A stretch of 37,867 nucleotides of DNA. Source: Bdellovibrionales bacterium (GTDB taxonomy: Bacteria; Bdellovibrionota; Bdellovibrionia; Bdellovibrionales; UBA1609). A program made the translations under genes and the position numbers. The notes under the pieces are model-generated. The model did not search any database, was not told where the DNA came from, and was given only the letters and a program-made list of their open reading frames with translations. Where the stretch lies: NCBI GenBank assembly GCA_014323935.1, contig JACOND010000014.1, positions 1 to 37,867 on the forward strand, written 5' to 3'. Below are positions 23,214 to 32,050 of the stretch, piece by piece; position 1 is the first letter of the stretch, and the number at the start of each line of letters is the position of its first letter.

Positions 23214-26200
23214 TCAATTTTTTTTATTCTTTTCCTTTAATTTACTGTTATTTTTCTTTTTGCTAAAAGGTGTGTTGGTTTGATATTCTAAAATATTTTC
23301 ATCCACTTTATCATATAGTTTTTTTACTTCAGAATAAAAATCATTTTTTTTCTTTTTCTCATCATCTTCTTCTTTTGTTTTTGATTTTTCTTCAATTCTT
23401 TTCAATTCTTCAAATTCTCTTAATATAGATTTAATTGATTCTTTAGAATATTCCTCCAACAAATTCTTCAAACCTTCATTTTCAACAAATCTTCTAATAG
23501 GAAATCTGTTGATTATCTTCATAAAATTTTTATCAAGATCATTTTCATCAAGATGCTTATTAAAAGTGAAACGAAAATAAGCTCTTTTGTTATCGTTACT
23601 AGTTTTATTTTCAATTTTTTCCAATAGATTCAATAAATCCTCTGGTATATCTCTTTCAAAATAAGCATCAGAATCAATAATATCATCTACAAAATCCAAC
23701 TTTTCTTTTAAGTTTTTAGAAGATGTTGAAAATAAAAACAAATTATTTTGTCTAAAATGTAAATGTAAAATATCTTTTAAGGTATCTTTGTGAGAACCAA
23801 ATTTAGGGATATTCTCTTCAGATAAACACTGATATATATAAGTGTTTTTATCTTTTTCCCATATTCTTCTTTTAACTAAAAACCAACCTTGACCTGATGA
23901 TTTTAGAGGTAATGAGAACCTCTTTCTTACTTTTTGATGGGGTTGGTTTAGTATCTTCGGGTTTTTTCGTGAGTACTGGTTAATAAAGTATTTTTTTAAA
24001 AATTCTTCAGGTTTTTCATTTTTAACAAACTGATTCCATTTATTATCTAAATTTTTCCAAGAATAAAATAAAGAAGAATTAAAACATTTATTAAACTTAA
24101 AATCCTTATTAAATTTTAAAATGTCTTGTATCTTTTTTTTAGCTTCTATCTCTTTCTTCTTAGCATTGTACTGGATTTCTATTTTCTTAGTGTGATACCA
24201 AATAGTTTTTAACTGATCTAATATTTGGCAGTCTTCATCTTTCCATTTTTTAGGATCGCTTTTTGTATTGAAGTTGTTTAATAAGAACTTTGCAACTTTT
24301 GTTTTATCTATATTATGCAAAAATACTTTTATGTTTTTGACAGAAGTTCCAGGAATTTCTGAATGAGAATTCCAATTCTTTTCCATTATCATTTTTGGGT
24401 ATTGCTCATTTTTTTGATAACCAAATTGATGTTTTCCTTCTCCAACTTCATAAAGTTTAACTATTTCTAACTCTTTCTTTTCTTTAAGCAATTGAGCAAT
24501 AGGTATTTTTTCATGATGATAAGAATCTTCTATCTTTTCTATCTTTTCCTTTATTTTTGACCAATCTCTTTGTTCTAAACATAAATTTAATTTATTAAAA
24601 TCCAAAAAACCGTTTAAATAGTAAGAAGATTCATCGATTTTTATTTCAATCAGTTTTAAAAAATGCCAAGCTCCTGCTTTAGAATTAAATATGGCTTGAT
24701 GTGAGATTTTTGTATCTTTTGGTTTTATAGATCGTCTTTCAAGATTTTTAACTTCAAAATCTTCTTTTGAAATTTTGATTTTTTCATAGTCTCTAAATAC
24801 ATCTATAGGAATTTGCTTTAATTCTTTATAATATTTAGAAAAAGATGAGATGAAAGTAACTTGTGCATCAATTAAGTGAGAGTAATCTGTTTGTTTTTCA
24901 CCTTTCTTTTTTTTATATTCCTCAAGCTCTTGGTATAATAATTTATCTTCTTCTTTCTTTTTTAAATTTTCCATATCTTTTCTTATTTCAGATATATCTT
25001 TAGAGGGAAGAGAAAAATAATCAAAATTTAATAAGTGTTCTAGTTTTTCTTTCTTTGCTTTTTTATAAAGCTGATTAGCAAGAACTTCTGCAAAATATCT
25101 TTGAGTTCCATTTACAAAGCTACGATTACGATTATCAATAGCTTGAATCACCTCTTTTCTTAGAGGATGATTTCCTACAAGAAATAATGCATGCTTAAAG
25201 GCTTTTTGCTGCTTACTATCTAAGTAACTAAAGTTCTTGTATTTTCCAAATAAAAAACCTTTTTTATCTTCATCCCATATTTTATCTTTTATCCATTCTT
25301 CGATTTCTTTATCATCTTTTTTACCAAACACTTCTTTTTTATATTTTTCGTTTAAGTTAAATAAACTATATATTTCATTACCTTTATTTGTATTTCCTTC
25401 TCGGGAAGCATAAATTAAATTAGCTTCATCATTTAAAGTTCCATACTGAGACGATCTAGGTATAATATGATCTATCTCACCCTCATTATTTGACAATGTT
25501 TTTCCTGTATAAGGGCAAAGAAGAGATATTTCTTTTATACGATTCCTTTTATCTTTATATTCTTTTTCCAGTTGCTCAAATCCTTTGTCTTCATCCAGCA
25601 ATTTACCTTTTCTTGGATTTATTCTTTGATTTTTTATTAACTCTTCCTTAGAAGGTTCAAACTCAAATTCATTGGATTCTGTAATGATAGGAATGCTTAC
25701 TTTTTTGTTATCTTTTAAGAGATCTTTTATAGTCTCCCATTTTTCTTCTGCAATAGCTTTTGTAATAATTCGATTCATTCTCATAATAGCTCCGTTAATC
25801 ATGCGAGTTGAAATGGCTGAAAGACGGCTTGCTTTAGTAGAATTTTCAACAAGCTGCATTCTCTCAGAGTTGTCCATGCTACAAACCAAACAAGTGCTTG
25901 CATTTCCATTTCTTTCCTTAAAGGCAATATTATTAACTTGAGATAATAAATAAAAAGCAATAGCAGGATTATCTTTTAAGTTTTCTTCTATAGAGGATTT
26001 TCTCTCTTCATTTCGTTCTATTCGATCTAGTTTGTTTAGTATTTCAATGTAAAGTTCTTTGGCTTTTTCACAAAGTTTATAAAGGCTATCAGCATCTTTT
26101 ACTTCAGTAGCTTTCAAAGCTTCTTTTATAAGTTTTTCTTCCTTATTTTTTTTATTTGAAAAATCAATTTCTTTTCTAGCTTTATAAATGCTATTTATAT

Positions 26201-28427
26201 CTAACTTTAAATAACTTCGTCTTTCTTTTTGTTCTTCTGCTATTTTACTGCAATTTGATTTTAATCCTTTTATTTCTTTTAATTTTTCAATAAGTTCATC
26301 AGAATCTCTTACTTTTTGTCTTAATTTTTGTGAAGAGATTTGTAAAACTGAAGAAAGGTCTTCAAAAGTTTGATAGTGCTTTCTTCTTGGTTTGTGATTA
26401 CAATAAATTAAAAGATGATTTGATTCTTCAAAGCGACCTGTGTTTTCATAACCTCTGTTTTTTACATAATTATATTTTGGGTGAATAAATAATCGACCAG
26501 CTCTTGCCCTATGTCTCATTTTATAATATTCACAGGTAAGATGTAAAAAGCTATCTTCTTGAAAGATATCTTTTTTATCAAAATTTGGACTTGATTTGAG
26601 TTCTTCAGGTAAATTATCTATAGTTTTTTGTAATTTTTCTTTTAGTTTTTCAATATTTTTATTATCTCTCTCTTTCAATCTTTTCACATAACTATATATT
26701 TGATTTAACTTCAACTTATCTTGTTTTTTTGAACGATCAAAAATAAACTGAAGGACCCGGGCTTTTAAATGTTTTTCTGTCCTTTTTCCTGAATCTTTTT
26801 TCAAATCATTTTTATATTCTTGACCAAAATAAGATTTCTCTTTATCACTTTTTAAATCCTTTAGCTGAATTTCATAATCTTCAATATAATCCTTAGATTC
26901 TATTTTTAATTTTTCAAGCCACTCTTCCCAATTTTCGTAATTTTGATCTAAGTAATTTATATTTAAAATAAGACTTTGGCATTTAGGAGGATGCCTATTA
27001 TCCTTATTTTGATAGGGAGGAATCGTCAAGTTAGGATCTGTATTTAAAAAGAAGTCTATAATATTTTTATTTTTTAGTTTTTCTTTTAGTTTTTTATAAC
27101 TATATTTTCCATCATCTCCTTTGTCTCTATCTTTTTTAGGATTCACTCTCCAAATATTTTTAATCCAATGTTTAAATTTTTCATTTAATTCTTTTTCCTT
27201 CCATTGATCCGCTTTGATATGAGATTGATGATTAAAATAAGACCTTAAAAGGTTGAGTTCAAAATTACTCAGGTTTCCAATTAAATTTTTCAGTTTTTCT
27301 CTATCTAAAGGAGAATACTTTCCTGATTTTAGATTATAACAAAAATTTTTTAAATACTTAGGAGACTTCTCATTATATTCTTGATTTAAAACCTCTTCTA
27401 CTTCTTGAAAGTATTTACTTCGATGCCTCCCTCCTGATGTAATTTCATTTTCAGTTTTTTCTAATGCAAATTCCAAATGATGAAGATGAGTTTGAATCCA
27501 GCTTAATTTGTTTTTTTCCTCTTCTGAAGAAAATTTATCTAAATCTGAACGAAATTTTTCTATTTCAAATTTTTTATTTTTTCGATTCCATATTGAATTT
27601 TGAAGTTGTTTTTCTTCTTCTAAAGTTTTAGGAATACTATCAAATATTTCTTCGACTTTTTCTTGAGAAAGCTCATTCAAGTATCTAGTAAGATCAACAC
27701 TGTTTTTTTCTTTATTTGTTTCAGGAAGGCTTTTGATACCTCTTTTTTTCCAATCTTCTAAAACCCACATAGGAAGCTCTGAAAGCTTTACTTTTCCTTT
27801 TTCCTTAATTTTTTTCTTTGTCTTTAGAATTTCGTTACAGTAATCCTTTAGCTTTCTAATTCGAGTGATTACAAAAAGAGGTCTTTTTATTTTCCTTTCT
27901 TCATATTTTAATAATTTAATTACTTTTTTTAAATCATCACTCTTTTTAGATAAGTTTTCTATTTCTTGATGAAGGTTGATAAATTCAGATTGCCGAGAAT
28001 TTGAAGAAAGTAATTTATCTTTCAACTCCTTTGGAAAATCTTCATGTTCAAGAATTTCAAGAGGAAATTCTTCTAAAACTTCAGGGTCATATTCTTCTGT
28101 TAGAAAAGTAAAACCTCTTCGATTGAGTAAAAAACTAAGAGCTTGTTGGATCTGATGATTCCATTCTAGTTTAAAATGCTTAATCCAAATCAACTTGAAA
28201 AGTCTTTTAAGCATCTGACGGCGATCTAGTCCTCGCTTTTGATGGCGATGAATTGTTCTTTCCTGCATAAGAAGAGTGTAATTATCAAGTTTATAGACAA
28301 TTCCTTTTTTGTTTTTTTGAATTTCATCTAAAGAGCTTCCCACTTTATAGTGAGTGAAATACACCCCTGTATTTTTAGCTCCAAGATCAACGGCAATAGG
28401 ACTTATAAAATCATTTTTTTCTGACAT
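23214..28427 (-). CDS. cas9: Very large type II-B Cas9 endonuclease
   Basis: The 1737-aa RNA-guided DNA nuclease is larger than F. novicida Cas9 (about 1629 aa from memory). RuvC-I is at IAVDLGAKNTG (D14), and the Arg-rich bridge helix (RHQKRGLDRRQMLKRLF) spans about 57-80. A candidate RuvC-II strand is VSIPIITESNEFEF (910-923, E917). The HNH motif is GEIDHIIPRSS with H987, followed by LIYASREGNTNKGNE. RuvC-III is YSHLIDAQVTF (H1184, D1187). A CLVC pair before RuvC-II and an LLCPYTGK before HNH resemble zinc-knuckle-type elements. The long Lys/Glu-rich segments at 120-700 form the recognition lobe, and the C-terminal 500 residues should hold the PAM-interacting domain. All catalytic residues are present and no stop interrupts the frame. 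The last 60 residues are low-complexity. It heads the cas9-cas1-cas2-cas4 operon. Confidence 0.97.
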   Translation of the reverse strand: MSEKNDFISPIAVDLGAKNTGVYFTHYKVGSSLDEIQKNKKGIVYKLDNYTLLMQERTIHRHQKRGLDRRQMLKRLFKLIWIKHFKLEWNHQIQQALSFLLNRRGFTFLTEEYDPEVLEEFPLEILEHEDFPKELKDKLLSSNSRQSEFINLHQEIENLSKKSDDLKKVIKLLKYEERKIKRPLFVITRIRKLKDYCNEILKTKKKIKEKGKVKLSELPMWVLEDWKKRGIKSLPETNKEKNSVDLTRYLNELSQEKVEEIFDSIPKTLEEEKQLQNSIWNRKNKKFEIEKFRSDLDKFSSEEEKNKLSWIQTHLHHLEFALEKTENEITSGGRHRSKYFQEVEEVLNQEYNEKSPKYLKNFCYNLKSGKYSPLDREKLKNLIGNLSNFELNLLRSYFNHQSHIKADQWKEKELNEKFKHWIKNIWRVNPKKDRDKGDDGKYSYKKLKEKLKNKNIIDFFLNTDPNLTIPPYQNKDNRHPPKCQSLILNINYLDQNYENWEEWLEKLKIESKDYIEDYEIQLKDLKSDKEKSYFGQEYKNDLKKDSGKRTEKHLKARVLQFIFDRSKKQDKLKLNQIYSYVKRLKERDNKNIEKLKEKLQKTIDNLPEELKSSPNFDKKDIFQEDSFLHLTCEYYKMRHRARAGRLFIHPKYNYVKNRGYENTGRFEESNHLLIYCNHKPRRKHYQTFEDLSSVLQISSQKLRQKVRDSDELIEKLKEIKGLKSNCSKIAEEQKERRSYLKLDINSIYKARKEIDFSNKKNKEEKLIKEALKATEVKDADSLYKLCEKAKELYIEILNKLDRIERNEERKSSIEENLKDNPAIAFYLLSQVNNIAFKERNGNASTCLVCSMDNSERMQLVENSTKASRLSAISTRMINGAIMRMNRIITKAIAEEKWETIKDLLKDNKKVSIPIITESNEFEFEPSKEELIKNQRINPRKGKLLDEDKGFEQLEKEYKDKRNRIKEISLLCPYTGKTLSNNEGEIDHIIPRSSQYGTLNDEANLIYASREGNTNKGNEIYSLFNLNEKYKKEVFGKKDDKEIEEWIKDKIWDEDKKGFLFGKYKNFSYLDSKQQKAFKHALFLVGNHPLRKEVIQAIDNRNRSFVNGTQRYFAEVLANQLYKKAKKEKLEHLLNFDYFSLPSKDISEIRKDMENLKKKEEDKLLYQELEEYKKKKGEKQTDYSHLIDAQVTFISSFSKYYKELKQIPIDVFRDYEKIKISKEDFEVKNLERRSIKPKDTKISHQAIFNSKAGAWHFLKLIEIKIDESSYYLNGFLDFNKLNLCLEQRDWSKIKEKIEKIEDSYHHEKIPIAQLLKEKKELEIVKLYEVGEGKHQFGYQKNEQYPKMIMEKNWNSHSEIPGTSVKNIKVFLHNIDKTKVAKFLLNNFNTKSDPKKWKDEDCQILDQLKTIWYHTKKIEIQYNAKKKEIEAKKKIQDILKFNKDFKFNKCFNSSLFYSWKNLDNKWNQFVKNEKPEEFLKKYFINQYSRKNPKILNQPHQKVRKRFSLPLKSSGQGWFLVKRRIWEKDKNTYIYQCLSEENIPKFGSHKDTLKDILHLHFRQNNLFLFSTSSKNLKEKLDFVDDIIDSDAYFERDIPEDLLNLLEKIENKTSNDNKRAYFRFTFNKHLDENDLDKNFMKIINRFPIRRFVENEGLKNLLEEYSKESIKSILREFEELKRIEEKSKTKEEDDEKKKKNDFYSEVKKLYDKVDENILEYQTNTPFSKKKNNSKLKEKNKKN

Positions 28428-28640
28428 ATCTAAAACCTTGTTTAAAAAATAAGCTTATTTTTTAATAATTAAATCAAATAATAACAAAAAAAATATTTTT
28501 TTCAACATATTTTTTAAGATTTTTATATTTCTTTTAAGAAATAGTTTTTTATTATTCTTTTACAATAAAGCTCTTAATAAATTTATAGATTTAGAAAACA
28601 CAAATCTCTACGGATTTAAAGAATTAAAGATATCTTTAAT
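28428..28640 (-). promoter_or_regulatory. cas operon promoter region
   Basis: About 210 AT-rich bases lie between nuoG and cas9, both read leftward. The cas9 ATG is preceded by AAGG at 9-12 bases. No clear -35/-10 pair or nuoG terminator could be chosen among the long A/T runs. Confidence 0.3.
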
Positions 28641-30149
28641 TTACCAAATTTTTTGATTACTATTTAAAAACTGATTTTGTTTAAAATAAGCCCTGTCTTC
28701 TTTTAATTTAAAATTATCTGTCTTTAAAAGCTTTATAATATCTTCAACAGATACAGCCTGTGAGTTAAAAGATTGTATTTTATCAATTTTTTGTTCTAAA
28801 CCTTTATAATTGGTGAAAGTTCCTGTTTTTTCAAAAGAGGATTTCATAGGAATTTGAAAAAAGTTTTCTTTACAAACTAAAAATTTATTTTTTACAAGGC
28901 CTAACCAAACTAAAGACTTCACCTGCGAAAAGAGCTTTGTTTTTTCTTCTAAGTCAGGATAAAAGATCAAATTCTCTGGTCCTAAAACAAAAAGCAAAGG
29001 AATCTCATTTTTGTTTTTCTCTAACTTTGTCAAAGGCTTAATTTTAGGAAAAAGCTTTTTTAAAGTTTTTGTATTAGGATTTCTATCTTCTCTCAAAAGA
29101 AGTTTATCAAATTTAGGAAATTGACCTTCTTGACTCCAAATATAAAAAACACTGTTTGAAAAATGTTTTAATAAAATTTCATACTCTTCATTTGTGTACT
29201 GTCCTGTTAAAACAAAATGAGCGGTTTTATTTTCTAAAAGAGTTTTAATTTTCTCAAAGGCAACTTTTGTTTCTAAAAAATTCCAAAACTTATCATTCGC
29301 TTCTAAAGCCATGTGTAATCTTTTCTTTCTATCCATATCTTGAAATAAAAAACGTCCTTTATCACACATCCAATGACCATTGACTTCTTTATTAAAACGA
29401 GGACGAACTCTCCAAATACCTTCTTCATTGTAATCCACATAGGTATTACAAGCAGTTGAACAGCCTGTACAAATCGATTGGGCTGTTTTTAAATACCAGA
29501 CTCTTTGCTTAAAACGAAAATGTTTAGACGTTAAAGCTCCTACAGGACAAATATCAACTGTGTTTATAGCATAATTATTATTTAAAGGTTTATCTTCAAA
29601 ACAACCTATTTCACTTCTATCCCCTCTGTTAAAAATACCTAACTCATGAGTTTTAGTCACTTCATCTGTAAAACGAACACAGCGAGTACAAAGGATACAT
29701 CTTTCTGTATCAAGAACAATTTTAGATCCTAAATCAAGCACTTTTCTTTTTTTAACTTTTCTCTCTGACATAGAAGAATCATAAGAACCAAATTCCATAT
29801 ATTGATCTTGAAGTTCACACTCTCCCGCTTGATCACAAATAGGACAATCTAAAGGGTGATTAATTAAATGATACTCTAAACCCCACCTTACAGCTGTTTT
29901 TACTTTTTCAGATTGATTGCTAACTTTCATGCCTTCTTGAACTTGAGTGTTACAAGCAATTTGAAGTTTTCCTTGTCCTTCAATTTCTACCATACAAAGA
30001 CGACACACTCCAGACACACTTAAACCAGGGTGCCAACAGTAATGGCATATTCTTTGATTTAATTTTTTAAAAGCCTGAATAATAGTACTTCCCTCTTCGA
30101 CTTGAATAGAATGACCATTGATTTGACAAGAAATCTTTTTCTTAGGCAT
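28641..30149 (-). CDS. nuoG: NADH-quinone oxidoreductase subunit G, short form
   Basis: The iron-sulfur subunit of the complex I peripheral arm has 502 aa against roughly 690-900 in most bacteria. The N-terminal [2Fe-2S] site is C38, C49, C52, C66. The His-Cys [4Fe-4S] site follows in HPLDCPICDQAGECE, and another in CILCTRC with CPVGA. A third group, CTGCSTAC and a later WMCDKG, corresponds to the N7 cluster ligands found in E. coli but missing from mitochondrial complex I. After about residue 270 the molybdopterin-like domain is much reduced. The start ATG follows GGAG and overlaps nuoF. It is the last gene of the operon, with cas9 rather than nuoH downstream. Confidence 0.93.
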   Translation of the reverse strand: MPKKKISCQINGHSIQVEEGSTIIQAFKKLNQRICHYCWHPGLSVSGVCRLCMVEIEGQGKLQIACNTQVQEGMKVSNQSEKVKTAVRWGLEYHLINHPLDCPICDQAGECELQDQYMEFGSYDSSMSERKVKKRKVLDLGSKIVLDTERCILCTRCVRFTDEVTKTHELGIFNRGDRSEIGCFEDKPLNNNYAINTVDICPVGALTSKHFRFKQRVWYLKTAQSICTGCSTACNTYVDYNEEGIWRVRPRFNKEVNGHWMCDKGRFLFQDMDRKKRLHMALEANDKFWNFLETKVAFEKIKTLLENKTAHFVLTGQYTNEEYEILLKHFSNSVFYIWSQEGQFPKFDKLLLREDRNPNTKTLKKLFPKIKPLTKLEKNKNEIPLLFVLGPENLIFYPDLEEKTKLFSQVKSLVWLGLVKNKFLVCKENFFQIPMKSSFEKTGTFTNYKGLEQKIDKIQSFNSQAVSVEDIIKLLKTDNFKLKEDRAYFKQNQFLNSNQKIW

Positions 30150-31431
30150 GCTTTGACTCCTTTACCCCTTTAACGGAACTATTAGTATTTTCATACAAAC
30201 ACTGTTCAAATTCATTTCTAAATTTTTTCATAAAACTAATAGCAGGCATAGCAGCTGCATCAGATAAAGCACAAATCGTCCGGCCTTGCATATTCTCTGC
30301 AATCTTTTGAATCAAAATCCAATCTCTTTGAGAAGACATGCCTTTACAGACTTTTTTAAGAAGCTTAGATAACCATCCTGTTCCCTCTCTACAAGGAGTA
30401 CACTGTCCGCAAGATTCATGGTGATAAAAATCTAATATAATAGATAAAATATCCATCATATCTCTAGAGTCATCTAAAACTATAACCCCTCCTGATCCTA
30501 AAAAAGTTCCCAATTCATTTAAACTCTCATAGTCCAAACGGGTTCTCTCAGCTTCTTTGGCCGTTAAAATAGGAACAGAAGAACCACCAGGAATCACAGC
30601 CTTTAAAGAGTGTCCCGCTCTCATGCCTCCTCCTAAATCATAGATTAAATCCATAAGTGAATAACCTAAAGGGAGTTCATAATTTCCAGGATTTAACACA
30701 TCCCCGCTTAAAGAAAAGATTTTTGTTCCAGGAGACCTTTCTGTTCCAATCTGCCGGTAAGCTTTAGCTCCCTGTTTAACAATAGGAATCACAGCAACTA
30801 AAGTTTCTACATTGTTTACGATGGTTGGCTTTCCTAAGTAACCTTGAACTGCAGGAAAAGGAGGTTTTAACTTAGGTTGACCTTTTTTTCCCTCTAATGA
30901 AGAAATCATTCCTGTTTCTTCTCCACAAATATAAGCTCCAGCTCCTAAATAAATATCCATTTCATGGGAAAAAGAAGAATCTAAAATGTTTTTTCCAATC
31001 AAGCCTTCTATGCGAGCTTCTTCTAAAGCTTTTAAAAGCAAAAGATAGGCTTTTTGATACTCTCCTCTAATGTAAATATAAGATTTTTTTGCCTGAATAG
31101 CATAAGCTGAAATCAACATAGCCTCAATTAATTGATGAGGAGCTTTTTCCATGATCATTCGGTCTTTAAAAGTTCCAGGTTCCCCTTCATCTGCATTACA
31201 TAAAAGATAACGATCTTCCTTATTATTAGGTAAAAAACTCCATTTTACACCTGTAGGAAAACCAGCTCCCCCGCGACCCCTTAAACCAGAAAGTTTTACT
31301 TCCTCAACAATCTCTTGTGGTTTTTTTAAAAGAGCATGTCTTAAAGTCTGATAGCCCCCTCTTTCTTTATACCCTTCTAGAGTAGAATAGCTTTTACGAT
31401 GATAATGTTCTGTTAAAAGTTTATGTTCCAT
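30142..31431 (-). CDS. nuoF: NADH-quinone oxidoreductase subunit F
   Basis: The 429-aa NADH- and FMN-binding subunit receives electrons from NADH at the tip of the complex I peripheral arm. Visible sites are the NADH/FMN Gly-rich loop GRGGAGFPTG (52-61), NADEGEPGTFKDR and GAGAYICGEETG (FMN region), and the [4Fe-4S] ligands in SCGQCTPCREG (C341, C344, C347) with C387 in TICALSD. Length and motifs are complete. It lies between nuoE and nuoG and overlaps nuoG by 8 bp. Confidence 0.97.
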   Translation of the reverse strand: MEHKLLTEHYHRKSYSTLEGYKERGGYQTLRHALLKKPQEIVEEVKLSGLRGRGGAGFPTGVKWSFLPNNKEDRYLLCNADEGEPGTFKDRMIMEKAPHQLIEAMLISAYAIQAKKSYIYIRGEYQKAYLLLLKALEEARIEGLIGKNILDSSFSHEMDIYLGAGAYICGEETGMISSLEGKKGQPKLKPPFPAVQGYLGKPTIVNNVETLVAVIPIVKQGAKAYRQIGTERSPGTKIFSLSGDVLNPGNYELPLGYSLMDLIYDLGGGMRAGHSLKAVIPGGSSVPILTAKEAERTRLDYESLNELGTFLGSGGVIVLDDSRDMMDILSIILDFYHHESCGQCTPCREGTGWLSKLLKKVCKGMSSQRDWILIQKIAENMQGRTICALSDAAAMPAISFMKKFRNEFEQCLYENTNSSVKGVKESKHA

Positions 31432-31495
31432 TTAAATCCTTATTTCTATCATTAACTCAAATATAAAAAAACTTTAAATCCCTATTACAAAAATG

Positions 31496-32026
31496 TTACT
31501 CCGCTTTTGATTTTAAAAAACTTAGCATGTCTTCTTTTTTTATTTTCCCTAAATACTCGTCATTTAACTGAATGACAGGAGCCTCATCACAAGCTCCTAA
31601 ACATTCAACCCTAGAAACAGTCCATGTTCCACAAACACTTTTTTCATTTTCTTTCACCTTTAAATTTTTACAAAGCTCATCAACCAACTCACGGCTTCCC
31701 TTTAAAGCACAAGAAACATTTGTACAAACTTGAATGTGATACTTACCAACGGGCTGTTTATTAAACATGGTATAGAACATAAGAACTTCAAAAATATGAG
31801 ATTCAGGAATTTGAGTGATTTGACTGAGCCAAGACACAGCGGATTTAGAAATCCACCCCTTTTCTTTTTGAATCTGCCACAAACAGGGAATCACACAAGA
31901 GAGCTTCGTTTCATAACGAGTCATCTCCTTTTGTACAATCTCTAGACCTTTTTTAGAAAGAGAAAATTCCTTGAAATGATGAGAATTTTCTTTATTTAAC
32001 TGAGAGCTTTGCTGAGATGATTTCAT
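31496..32026 (-). CDS. nuoE: NADH-quinone oxidoreductase subunit E
   Basis: The 176-aa thioredoxin-like [2Fe-2S] subunit (cluster N1a) has ligands C101 and C106 (VCTNVSC) and C142 and C146 (ECLGAC). The N-terminal helical bundle is present (QIQKEKGWIS, IFEVLMFYTMFNKQPVGKY). A Ser/Gln-rich leader of about 20 residues precedes the conserved part, so a later start cannot be excluded. It lies between nuoCD and nuoF in the operon. Confidence 0.95.
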   Translation of the reverse strand: MKSSQQSSQLNKENSHHFKEFSLSKKGLEIVQKEMTRYETKLSCVIPCLWQIQKEKGWISKSAVSWLSQITQIPESHIFEVLMFYTMFNKQPVGKYHIQVCTNVSCALKGSRELVDELCKNLKVKENEKSVCGTWTVSRVECLGACDEAPVIQLNDEYLGKIKKEDMLSFLKSKAE

Positions 32027-32050
32027 AAATACCTGTTTTTTTAAATAATT

